A DNA stretch of 6,295 bases from the NCBI GenBank assembly GCA_030604585.1, contig JAUVVP010000125.1, positions 1 through 6,295 of the forward strand, in the 5' to 3' direction. Positions 1 to 5,721 of the stretch are shown here, one piece after another. Under the pieces are notes generated by a model. The model saw only the letters and a list, made by a program, of their open reading frames with translations, did not search any database and had not been told where the DNA came from. Source of the DNA: Planctomycetota bacterium. GTDB taxonomy: Bacteria; Planctomycetota; Brocadiia; SM23-32. Made by a program: the position numbers and the translations under genes. Every line of letters starts with the position of its first letter. Position 1 is the stretch's first letter.

Positions 1-1
1 C

Positions 2-1282
2 CGCGCCGACATCATCTTTGAGGCGGCCCGCAGCATCCGCGGCGTCTACGCCCCGGCCTACTACAGCGTTCAGTACCGGCCCGACGGCACCGTCGAGAGC
101 ATCCGGCCCACCGACAGCCGGCTGCCCGAGCGGGTGAAGGCGGCCAAGGTGGCGCGCCTGGAGGACGCCTACTTCCCCACCGACCTGATCGTGCCCTTCA
201 TGGAGATCGTGCACGACCGGATCGCGCTGGAGATCATGCGCGGGTGCACGCGAGGCTGCCGGTTCTGCCAGGCGGGGATGCTGCGCCGTCCGGTGCGGCC
301 GCGGCCCATCCGGCAGCTTGTCGAGATCGCGCGCGACGCCTACGCAAAGACCGGCCACAGTGAGATAGCCCTCACGTCGCTCTCATCGAGCGACTACCCG
401 GAGTTCGGCGAACTGCTGGAGCAGATGGATCAGTTCGCCGCCCCGCGCGGCGTCAGCCTGTCGCTCTCCAGCCTGCGTGTGGACGACCAGCTAAGCCTGG
501 TGCCGGAGGCGCTCGGGAGCGTGCGCAAGAGCGGACTGACGGTCGCCCCGGAGGCGGCCTCGGACCGCTTGCGCCGCGTCATCAACAAGGATGTCACCAA
601 CGAAGAGCTGATGGCAGGGGCGAGGTCGGCCTTCCGCGAGGGCTGGCGGCTCATAAAGCTGTACTTCATGGTCGGCCTGCCCACCGAGCGGCCGGAGGAG
701 GTGGCCGCCATCGTGGAGTTGAGCGAACGCGTGAGCGAAGTCCGCCGCGAGGTGGCGGGCGGCCCCGGGAAGGTCAACGTCAGCATTGCCCCGTTCGTGC
801 CCAAGCCGCACACGCCGTTCCAGTGGGAGCCGATGGCATCCCTGGAGGCGCTGCGCGATGCGCGGGACCTGATCCTCCGCACCGCGCGGCGCAGGAGCGT
901 CCGCTACAAGTTCCACGACCCCGAGTGCAGCCTGCTTGAGGCCGTCCTGGCGCGGGGCGACCGGCGGCTGGGCCGGGTCATCCGGCGCGTCTACGAGGCC
1001 GGCGGCCAGTTCGACGCCTGGACCGAGCACTTCTCCTTTGAGCGCTGGCAGGCGGCCATCGAGCAAGAGGGCCTCTCGATGGACTTCTACGCCGGCCGCC
1101 CGCGCCCTGCCGAGGAGGTCCTGCCCTGGGACCACATGGACTTCGGCCTGCGCAAGGAGTTCCTGCTGGAGGAGCGCCGGAAGGCCTTCCGGGAAGAGAT
1201 GACCCCCGACTGCCGCACCGCGGAGTGCGTCCACTGCGGCGTCTGCGCCGCCACCCCGGACGGCGGGTCCCCCTGTAGTTGA
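2..1282 (+). CDS. TIGR03960-like radical SAM protein, C-terminal part (5' end outside window)
   Basis: The frame is open from base 2, so the visible 426 residues are the C-terminal part of a longer protein. A GTG at 134 is internal, because clear family sequence (GVYAPAYYSVQY) is encoded before it. The [4Fe-4S]/SAM motif CxxxCxxC (CTRGCRFC) has its cysteine codons at 245, 257 and 266. It sits in the context EIMRGCTRGCRFCQAG, which I recognise as the TIGR03960 family of B12-binding-type radical SAM proteins. Later landmarks are SLSSSDYPE, GLTVAPEAASDRLR, KLYFMVGLPTE and IAPFVPKPHTPFQW. The tail carries another cysteine cluster (DCRTAECVHCGVC) near the C-terminus, typical of this family. Family members are about 600 residues or more, so some 150-200 N-terminal residues are probably missing, including any cobalamin-binding-like domain. 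The DUF2344/TIGR03936 partner that often follows is absent; gatB follows instead. Substrate unknown. Confidence 0.88.
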   Translation, partial: RADIIFEAARSIRGVYAPAYYSVQYRPDGTVESIRPTDSRLPERVKAAKVARLEDAYFPTDLIVPFMEIVHDRIALEIMRGCTRGCRFCQAGMLRRPVRPRPIRQLVEIARDAYAKTGHSEIALTSLSSSDYPEFGELLEQMDQFAAPRGVSLSLSSLRVDDQLSLVPEALGSVRKSGLTVAPEAASDRLRRVINKDVTNEELMAGARSAFREGWRLIKLYFMVGLPTERPEEVAAIVELSERVSEVRREVAGGPGKVNVSIAPFVPKPHTPFQWEPMASLEALRDARDLILRTARRRSVRYKFHDPECSLLEAVLARGDRRLGRVIRRVYEAGGQFDAWTEHFSFERWQAAIEQEGLSMDFYAGRPRPAEEVLPWDHMDFGLRKEFLLEERRKAFREEMTPDCRTAECVHCGVCAATPDGGSPCS

Positions 1283-1307
1283 CCTGCGCGCACGGGCGGA
1301 TTACATT
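1279..1307 (+). promoter_or_regulatory. Candidate sigma70 promoter for gatB
   Basis: TTGACC at 1279-1284 (5 of 6 to the -35 consensus) is followed by a 17-nt spacer and TACATT at 1302-1307 (4 of 6 to the -10 consensus). The -35 box overlaps the TGA stop of the radical SAM gene. Transcription would begin near 1314, leaving a leader of about 30 nt before the gatB ATG. Spacing is ideal, but this is a by-eye match in GC-rich DNA with no experimental support. Confidence 0.4.
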
Positions 1308-1345
1308 GGGCCTTGCCAGGACGCGCCGCCGGGAGAGGGAACCCC

Positions 1346-2788
1346 ATGGAATACGAACCCGTCATCGGGCTGGAAACCCACGCGGAGCTGCTGACCGAGA
1401 GCAAGCTGTGGTGCCGGTGCAGCACGCGGTTCGGCCAGGCGCCCAACAGCCAGACCTGCCCCGTCTGCCTCGGCATGCCGGGCGTGCTGCCGGTGCTGAA
1501 CCTCCAGGCGTTCGAGCTGGCCCTCGAAGCCGCCCTCGCCCTGCACTGCACCATCAACCGCACCACTTTCTTCGACCGCAAGAACTACTACTACCCCGAC
1601 CTGCCGAAGAACTACCAGATATCCCAGAACTACTGTAACCTGGGCGTGGACGGCTACCTGGAGATCCCGCCCGACGGCGACCCGCGCCGCGTCGGCATCC
1701 TGAACGTCCACCTGGAGGAGGACGCCGGCAAGAACCTGCACGTCGAGTACCCCGGCGCCGACTACAGCCTGGTGGACCTGAACCGCGCCGGCACACCCCT
1801 GCTGGAGATCGTCACCGCGCCCGACATGCACAGCGTCGAGGAGGCGGACAGCTTCATGCAAACGCTGCGGCAGGTGCTGCTCTACACGCGCGTCTCGGAC
1901 TGCAAGATGCAGGAGGGCTCGCTCAGGTTCGAGGCGAGCATCAGCATGCGGCCGGCCGGCTCGGATGGACTCGGCCCGCGCGTCGAGATAAAGAACCTGA
2001 ACTCGATGAAGGCGGTCCGCGGCGCCCTCGAATACGAGATACGCCGCCAGACGGCGGCCTTGAAGGAGGGCAAGACGCTCGAGCAGGAGACGCGCCTGTG
2101 GGACGAGGTCAGGGGCCGCAGCGGCCGGATGCGCTCCAAGGAGCAGGCGCAGGACTACCGCTACTTCCCCGAGCCGGACCTGCTGCCCATCGAGGTGACC
2201 GACCAGACGCTGGAGCGGCTCAGGGCCGCGGTGCCGGAGCTGCCGCTTGCGCGCCGGTGGCGGTTCTGCCGCGAACACGGCCTCAGCGACTACGACGCCG
2301 GCGTGCTGACCGACCAGCAGGAGGTGGCCGACTACTTCGAGGCATGCCTTGAAGCGCATGATGCGCCCAAGAGCATCGCGAACTGGATCATGAACGAGGT
2401 GCTGCGCGTGGTCAACGAGCGCCAGATACCCATCGGCGAGTTCGAGGTCCCGCCGCAGCGGTTGGCCGAACTGGTCCGGCTGACCGACGAGGGGAAGATC
2501 AACGCGAACGTGGCCCGCGACATTATGGCGAAGATGATCGAGACGGGCAAGGACGCGCCGGTCCTGGTCGAGGAGGCCGGCGTCGAGCAGATAAGCGACC
2601 AGGCGGCACTGGAGCCGGTCATAGACCAGGTGATCGACGAGAACCCGGGAGCCGTTCGGGATTACCTCGGCGGCAAGAAGCAGGCCATCGGGCCGCTGGT
2701 CGGGCAGGTGATGCGCCTGACGCGTGGCAAGGCCGACCCGAAACTGGCCAACCGGATGCTGCGCGCCAGACTCGACGAGATGAAGTAG
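1346..2788 (+). CDS. gatB: Aspartyl/glutamyl-tRNA(Asn/Gln) amidotransferase subunit B
   Basis: GatB is the kinase/tRNA-binding subunit of the GatCAB complex. The complex converts Glu-tRNA(Gln) to Gln-tRNA(Gln), and Asp-tRNA(Asn) to Asn-tRNA(Asn), in the cytoplasm. The 480-residue product matches the usual family length. It begins MEYEPVIGLETHAEL, has a Zn-type cysteine set at residues 23, 25, 38 and 41, and carries the hallmark blocks FDRKNYYYPDLP (76-87), HLEEDAGK (122-129), the signature D-L-N-R-x-G-T-P-L-L-E (144-154) and YRYFPEPDL. A YqeY-like tRNA-binding tail ends the protein. I chose the ATG at 1346 because it opens at the conserved N-terminus behind a purine-rich GGGAGAGGGA. An in-frame TTG 33 nt upstream would add an unconserved Arg/Gly-rich leader. 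No gatA or gatC adjoins it, which is common in genomes with scattered gat genes. Confidence 0.97.
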   Translation: MEYEPVIGLETHAELLTESKLWCRCSTRFGQAPNSQTCPVCLGMPGVLPVLNLQAFELALEAALALHCTINRTTFFDRKNYYYPDLPKNYQISQNYCNLGVDGYLEIPPDGDPRRVGILNVHLEEDAGKNLHVEYPGADYSLVDLNRAGTPLLEIVTAPDMHSVEEADSFMQTLRQVLLYTRVSDCKMQEGSLRFEASISMRPAGSDGLGPRVEIKNLNSMKAVRGALEYEIRRQTAALKEGKTLEQETRLWDEVRGRSGRMRSKEQAQDYRYFPEPDLLPIEVTDQTLERLRAAVPELPLARRWRFCREHGLSDYDAGVLTDQQEVADYFEACLEAHDAPKSIANWIMNEVLRVVNERQIPIGEFEVPPQRLAELVRLTDEGKINANVARDIMAKMIETGKDAPVLVEEAGVEQISDQAALEPVIDQVIDENPGAVRDYLGGKKQAIGPLVGQVMRLTRGKADPKLANRMLRARLDEMK

Positions 2789-2873
2789 TTGCTCGTTGCT
2801 CGTTGTTAGTTGCTCGTTCAGAACGCCGCAAGACGTTTCGTTTCACTATCAACGAGCAACCAGCAACTAACAA
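2789..2873. repeat. Head-to-head array of degenerate 7-bp repeats between gatB and the first creatininase gene
   Basis: Directly after the gatB stop there are four contiguous 7-mers (2789-2816): TTGCTCG three times and TTGTTAG once. After a 29-nt spacer, four 7-mers follow in the opposite orientation (2846-2873): CTATCAA, CGAGCAA, CCAGCAA, CTAACAA. CGAGCAA and CTAACAA are exact reverse complements of the left-hand units. The whole block can therefore fold as a long stem, with CCAGCAA bulged. The 7-bp periodicity resembles the short tandemly repeated repetitive (STRR) heptamers of cyanobacteria, but the unit sequence differs. The right arm ends 10 nt before the ribosome binding site of the next gene, so folding could affect its translation or terminate gatB transcription. 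Confidence 0.85.
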
Positions 2874-2882
2874 CTTCCGTTC

Positions 2883-2887
2883 GGAGG
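2883..2887 (+). promoter_or_regulatory. Ribosome binding site GGAGG deciding the start of creatininase paralog 1
   Basis: GGAGG is 6 nt before the ATG at 2894. It follows TTCGGAG, which is also present before paralog 2, so the leader seems to have been copied with the gene. It rules out the upstream in-frame TTG at 2810 as the start. Confidence 0.8.
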
Positions 2888-2893
2888 ATCACG

Positions 2894-3709
2894 ATGCTGT
2901 GGCTTGAACTGACGTCCGAGAGGATCGGCGAGGCAATCGAGGAATCGGGCGGGCTCTGCCTGCTGCCGATGGGCTGCATCGAGCGGCACGGCCCGCACCT
3001 GCCGCTGGGGACCGACCAGATCGTCGCCGACGAGGTGGCGCGGCGCGCGGCCGAGCAGGAGCCGGCGGTCGTCTTCCCCAGCTACTACTTCGGCCAGATC
3101 GCCGAGGCCCGTCACCATCCGGGCACCGTGTCGCTGGAGCACGAGCTGCTGCTGAAGCTGCTGAAGGCCACGCTGGAGGAGATCGGCCGCAACGGCTTCA
3201 CCAAAGTCCTCATCGTGAACGGCCACGGCGGCAGCATTGGCCTGCTCAACTACCTGAACATGGCCATGCTCCAGGAGCGGCACTCCTACGGCCTCTACGG
3301 CCACTTCCTGGGCCAGATGGAGGAAGAGGACCGCAAGCAGTGGGAGGCCATGAAGGAGACCAGCGAAGGCGGCCACGCGGGCGAATCCGAGACGAGCACC
3401 ATGATGCACGTGCGCCCGGACCTGGTGCGCATGGACGACATCAGGGGCCCGGAAGACGGCCGCGCCCGGCGATGGCAGGAGGCGCTGGGCGGCGTCCAGA
3501 ACCCGTTCTGGTGGTACGCCAACTACCCGACGGCCCTGGCCGGCGACCCGCGCCCGGCCACGCCCCAGAAGGGCGAGTTCCTCATAGGCGCCTGCGTGCG
3601 CAAGCTGGTCAAGGTCATGCAGGCCGTCAAGGCCGACGACGTGACGCCGCGCCTGCAACAGGAGTTCCATGACAAGGCCGAACAGCCCGGCATGGGTGAT
3701 AGGTGTTAG
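2894..3709 (+). CDS. Creatininase-family metal-dependent amidohydrolase, paralog 1
   Basis: The 271-residue product belongs to the creatininase superfamily (PF02633), which includes creatinine amidohydrolase, ArfB-type deformylase and the MftE peptidase. Members hydrolyse amide or related C-N bonds with a binuclear metal site. Expected metal ligands are visible: E30, H32 and D41 in ERHGPHLPLGTD, H111 in NGHGG, and E166 in GGHAGESETS (E164 is the alternative). Family-typical GEF follows near the C-terminus (QKGEF). The start is the ATG at 2894, which has GGAGG 6 nt upstream. A longer frame from 2810 would run through the heptad repeat and is rejected. The last codons and the TAG stop lie inside a second heptad array, so the final GDRC is repeat-derived. 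It lies 105 nt after gatB and 81 nt before its paralog. The substrate cannot be told from sequence: the Glu of creatininase's NGHYE motif is replaced by Gly, so creatinine itself is unlikely. Confidence 0.88.
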   Translation: MLWLELTSERIGEAIEESGGLCLLPMGCIERHGPHLPLGTDQIVADEVARRAAEQEPAVVFPSYYFGQIAEARHHPGTVSLEHELLLKLLKATLEEIGRNGFTKVLIVNGHGGSIGLLNYLNMAMLQERHSYGLYGHFLGQMEEEDRKQWEAMKETSEGGHAGESETSTMMHVRPDLVRMDDIRGPEDGRARRWQEALGGVQNPFWWYANYPTALAGDPRPATPQKGEFLIGACVRKLVKVMQAVKADDVTPRLQQEFHDKAEQPGMGDRC

Positions 3710-3771
3710 GTGATAGGTGTTAGTGGGGCACGGACGAGGGCCGGGCATCGGGCGCGGCCCTGAACTGACAA
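3696..3771. repeat. Degenerate 7-bp repeat array overlapping the stop of creatininase paralog 1
   Basis: Two perfect copies of a 14-mer (GTGATAG plus GTGTTAG) fill 3696-3723. They make four 7-bp units that include the TAG stop of the gene at 3707-3709. A single unit of opposite orientation, CTGACAA, lies at 3765-3771 just before the leader of the next gene. This is the same layout as the 2789-2873 array, with the right arm eroded. The spacer holds a short GC-rich hairpin (GGGCCG at 3738-3743 with CGGCCC at 3755-3760). It has no T tract, so a terminator role is weak. Confidence 0.8.
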
Positions 3772-3790
3772 CTCTCTTTCGGAGCCTGGC

Positions 3791-4600
3791 ATGCAGTGGA
3801 TGGAGCTGACGTCGGAGAAGTTCCCGGAGGCAGTCAAGGAGTGTGAGCGCCTCTGCCTGTTGCCCTTCGGGGCCATCGAACGGCACGGGTCGCACCTGCC
3901 CGTCGGCACCGACCAGATGACGGCGGACGCCGTGGCGCGCGCCGCTGCCGAGAAGGAGCCGGCGGTCGTCTTCCCCTCCTGCTACTTCGGCAAGATCTTC
4001 ACCGCGAAGCCCTTCCCCGGCACGGTGGCCCTGACGCGCAGGCTTCTGCTGCCCCTGCTGGAGGCGGTCATTGATGAGATAGCCCGCAACGGCTTCGACA
4101 AGGTGCTCATCTGCAACGGCCACGGCGGCAACACGAGCCTGCTGCACTTCTTCCTGCGCACGCTGCTGGATGAGCGGCCGCCCGTGCGGCGGGTCGTCTA
4201 CAGCACGGACTACTACGTGCTGGAGGAAGGCCCACGGCAGCGCTGGCACCAGATGCGCGGCAGCGACTACGGCGGCCACGCCGACGAGATGGAGACCAGC
4301 TTGATGCTGCACATGCGGCCGGACCTCGTCCGCATGGACGCCATGACAAGCGTCGAAGACGGCCTCTCGAGGGACCGCACGGGCCACCTGCCGGGCCTGA
4401 GCACCTCGATAACGTGGTACGCCGACCACCCCACCCATTACGCCGGCGACGCCCGCGCGGCCACAGCCGAGAAGGGCGAGTTCCTCTTCAACGCCTGCGT
4501 GGAGAAGGTCGTCAGGCAGATGCGCGCCATCAAGTCCGACCGGATCACGGCCGACCTTCAGTACGACTTCTACGACAAGTGTGAGGACCTCAACCCGTAG
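3791..4600 (+). CDS. Creatininase-family metal-dependent amidohydrolase, paralog 2
   Basis: This 269-residue protein is a close paralog of its neighbour. By hand count, 47 of the first 67 residues are identical, including E30, H32 and D41 of the metal site in ERHGSHLPVGTD. It has NGHGGN (H111) and GGHADEMETS, where E168 is the likely counterpart of E166 in paralog 1. Residues about 130-160 differ strongly between the two (VVYSTDYYVLEEGPRQRW here), which suggests different substrates or oligomer contacts. The ATG at 3791 has GGAG 6 nt upstream. The TAG stop at 4598-4600 lies inside an inverted-repeat element. It is probably co-transcribed with paralog 1 unless the intervening repeat terminates. 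Specific activity (creatininase, deformylase, lactonase-like or peptidase) cannot be assigned. Confidence 0.88.
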   Translation: MQWMELTSEKFPEAVKECERLCLLPFGAIERHGSHLPVGTDQMTADAVARAAAEKEPAVVFPSCYFGKIFTAKPFPGTVALTRRLLLPLLEAVIDEIARNGFDKVLICNGHGGNTSLLHFFLRTLLDERPPVRRVVYSTDYYVLEEGPRQRWHQMRGSDYGGHADEMETSLMLHMRPDLVRMDAMTSVEDGLSRDRTGHLPGLSTSITWYADHPTHYAGDARAATAEKGEFLFNACVEKVVRQMRAIKSDRITADLQYDFYDKCEDLNP

Positions 4601-4666
4601 GGGCATGGCGTGCCATGCCCCCGGATGGCTCGGCTGCGGCGGGCACGGCACGCCGTGCCCCTACGG
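4595..4666. repeat. Paired palindromic (REP/BIME-like) element at a convergent gene junction
   Basis: Two 26-nt arms (4595-4620 and 4641-4666) are reverse complements with only two differences, separated by 20 nt. Each arm is itself a hairpin: GGGGCATGGC with GCCATGCCCC around a GT in the left arm, and GGGCACGGC with GCCGTGCCC around an AC in the right arm. The two differences form one compensatory change (T-A pair to C-G pair), so pairing was kept. The element contains the stop codon of creatininase paralog 2 and ends 12 nt before the stop of the minus-strand gene. It could serve as a bidirectional transcription end, but neither side has a T tract. Confidence 0.88.
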
Positions 4667-4678
4667 TGGATGTTCCAG

Positions 4679-5605
4679 TCAGCGCTGCTGGGCGAGGTCA
4701 TCAAGCAGTGCCATGACGGCGGGCTCATCGCCCTCGATCAACACCGGGCCGAGCGCGCCCCGGCCATGGACGGCGTGCAGCATGGCGTCAATGCGGATCA
4801 TCTGCTGCTGAGGGGTGCTGCACTGCGGCCATTCGCGAAGGAACTGGCTCAAAGGGGCTGGATTTCCGGTGAGTAGGCTGTCATGGCGGTAGGTGTCGCG
4901 CCACGACTGCCAGGTGAACTCATGGCCGCACGAAGCGCACCGCAGCCTCTCCACCCGCCGCTTCTGCCGCTTGCGGTAGTTGCGCCAGGCGATCTCATAG
5001 CCGCAGTGGGCGCAGGAGAGCTTCCCACCGGCGTGCGAGGCGTCTGCCCCGCACTTCGGACAGTCCACTTCCTCCGTCGTCGAAGCGACACTCCGCTGTT
5101 CTGAGTGCTCCGGGCGCCGGACCCGCATCCGGCAGTGCGGGCAGGGCAGTCGAACGCGCCCCCGCAACGACCGAAGGTACTGCCGCCACGTCCACTCTCT
5201 CCCACAGGAGGGGCAACGGAGGAGGTTCCGGCTGTACTGCCAGTCGAGCACTCGCAGGCAGTCGAAGCAGAGGGGCCGGTTGCGCATGGCCTCACGGTAC
5301 TGGCGCCACGTGGCCTGCCGCCCGCACTCGGGGCAGGGGAACGGTCGGGCGGACCTACTGGGAGGGCCCGCATGTCCGCGGCGACGGGTGGGCCTTGCGA
5401 CGATCTCGCCGCACTCGGGGCACGGCACGTCCCCCCGCATGGCGCGATGCACGGTGAGCGCGTCGCGGCAGCGGGCGTGCAGGCCCCAGCCGACCTGGGC
5501 CAGCAGCGCCTCGTCGTGGAGGCCCAGCTTGTCCAGGCCGTAGAGCCGGCGGATGCGCCCCGGCTTCACGCGTGGGGCCCATTGGATGGTGCGTGCCGGT
5601 GTCAC
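4679..5605 (-). CDS. Multi-zinc-knuckle protein with WxxY repeats, function unknown
   Basis: This 308-residue protein has eight CxxC pairs (residues 62/65, 91/94, 113/116, 131/134, 155/158, 182/185, 198/201, 223/226), enough for about four zinc ribbons. Several knuckles share a recurring pattern, C-x-x-C-G-x3-T/A-W-x-x-Y/W-R, seen with aromatic pairs W100/Y103, W140/Y143, W207/Y210 and W232/W235. The N-terminal 45 residues (IQWAPRVKPGRIRRLYGLD) look like a separate conserved helical segment. The C-terminal part (FLREWPQCSTPQQQMIRIDAML through PVLIEG) looks like a small domain I have a faint memory of in uncharacterised MAG proteins. There is no signal peptide or membrane segment. It is Arg-rich, so nucleic-acid binding is plausible, but no catalytic motif is visible. 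I chose the GTG at 5605 because AGGAGG lies 5 nt upstream; a TTG at 5629 is possible and would add eight residues. Confidence 0.8.
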   Translation of the reverse strand: MTPARTIQWAPRVKPGRIRRLYGLDKLGLHDEALLAQVGWGLHARCRDALTVHRAMRGDVPCPECGEIVARPTRRRGHAGPPSRSARPFPCPECGRQATWRQYREAMRNRPLCFDCLRVLDWQYSRNLLRCPSCGREWTWRQYLRSLRGRVRLPCPHCRMRVRRPEHSEQRSVASTTEEVDCPKCGADASHAGGKLSCAHCGYEIAWRNYRKRQKRRVERLRCASCGHEFTWQSWRDTYRHDSLLTGNPAPLSQFLREWPQCSTPQQQMIRIDAMLHAVHGRGALGPVLIEGDEPAVMALLDDLAQQR

Positions 5606-5610
5606 GGAGG

Positions 5611-5616
5611 CCTCCT
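5611..5616 (-). promoter_or_regulatory. Ribosome binding site AGGAGG for the zinc-knuckle gene
   Basis: On the minus strand AGGAGG is 5 nt before the GTG at 5605. This is the strongest Shine-Dalgarno in the window. It lies downstream of the alternative TTG start at 5629, so it supports the GTG. Confidence 0.75.
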
Positions 5617-5641
5617 GCGCAGGGAGCAAGTGACCACCACG

Positions 5642-5672
5642 AGCATAGCACTCAGCCCCCCCGGTCTGTCAA
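5642..5672 (-). promoter_or_regulatory. Candidate sigma70 promoter for the zinc-knuckle gene
   Basis: On the minus strand a perfect TTGACA (5667-5672) is followed after 19 nt by TATGCT (5642-5647, 4 of 6 to the -10 consensus). Initiation would give a leader of about 30 nt to the GTG. The spacer is 2 nt longer than ideal. The -35 hexamer sits inside a 7-bp unit (TTGACAG) that also occurs at 5711-5717 in the opposite orientation. Confidence 0.45.
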
Positions 5673-5689
5673 TCCCCCCGACACGGCAG

Positions 5690-5717
5690 CTATCAGTCAC
5701 CAGTTATCGGTTGACAG
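5690..5717. repeat. Third degenerate 7-bp repeat array, between DUF6504 and the zinc-knuckle gene
   Basis: Four contiguous 7-mers, CTATCAG, TCACCAG, TTATCGG and TTGACAG, share the pattern of the two + strand arrays but are more diverged. The array begins 4 nt beyond the DUF6504 stop (read on the minus strand). An exact inverted mate of the last unit, CTGTCAA, lies at 5666-5672, so the block could fold like the others. Confidence 0.6.
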
Positions 5718-5721
5718 CGGC

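Noticed and set aside
491..1234. A 247-codon minus-strand open frame opposite the radical SAM gene
   Set aside because: The + strand frame carries the CxxxCxxC motif and family landmarks; the antisense frame is compositional.
1301..2359. A 352-codon minus-strand open frame opposite gatB
   Set aside because: It is an antisense shadow of a certain gatB, with no recognisable motif or ribosome binding site.
2789..2873. CRISPR-like array
   Set aside because: Units are 7 bp, contiguous and degenerate, with no spacers between units and no cas genes.
2810..2893. Upstream extension of creatininase paralog 1 from a TTG at 2810
   Set aside because: The extra 28 residues are translated heptad repeat. 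The ATG at 2894 has a well-placed GGAGG and matches the paralog's N-terminus.
2867..4651. A 594-codon minus-strand open frame opposite both creatininase genes
   Set aside because: Both + strand genes have clear family motifs and ribosome binding sites and share the same frame. The antisense frame is open because GC-rich codons rarely give antisense stops. Its product is low-complexity Val/Leu/Ala/Arg without motifs.
4610..4876. + strand open frames beginning inside the 4595-4666 palindrome
   Set aside because: The starts lie in the repeat and the rest is antisense to the C-terminus of the zinc-knuckle gene.
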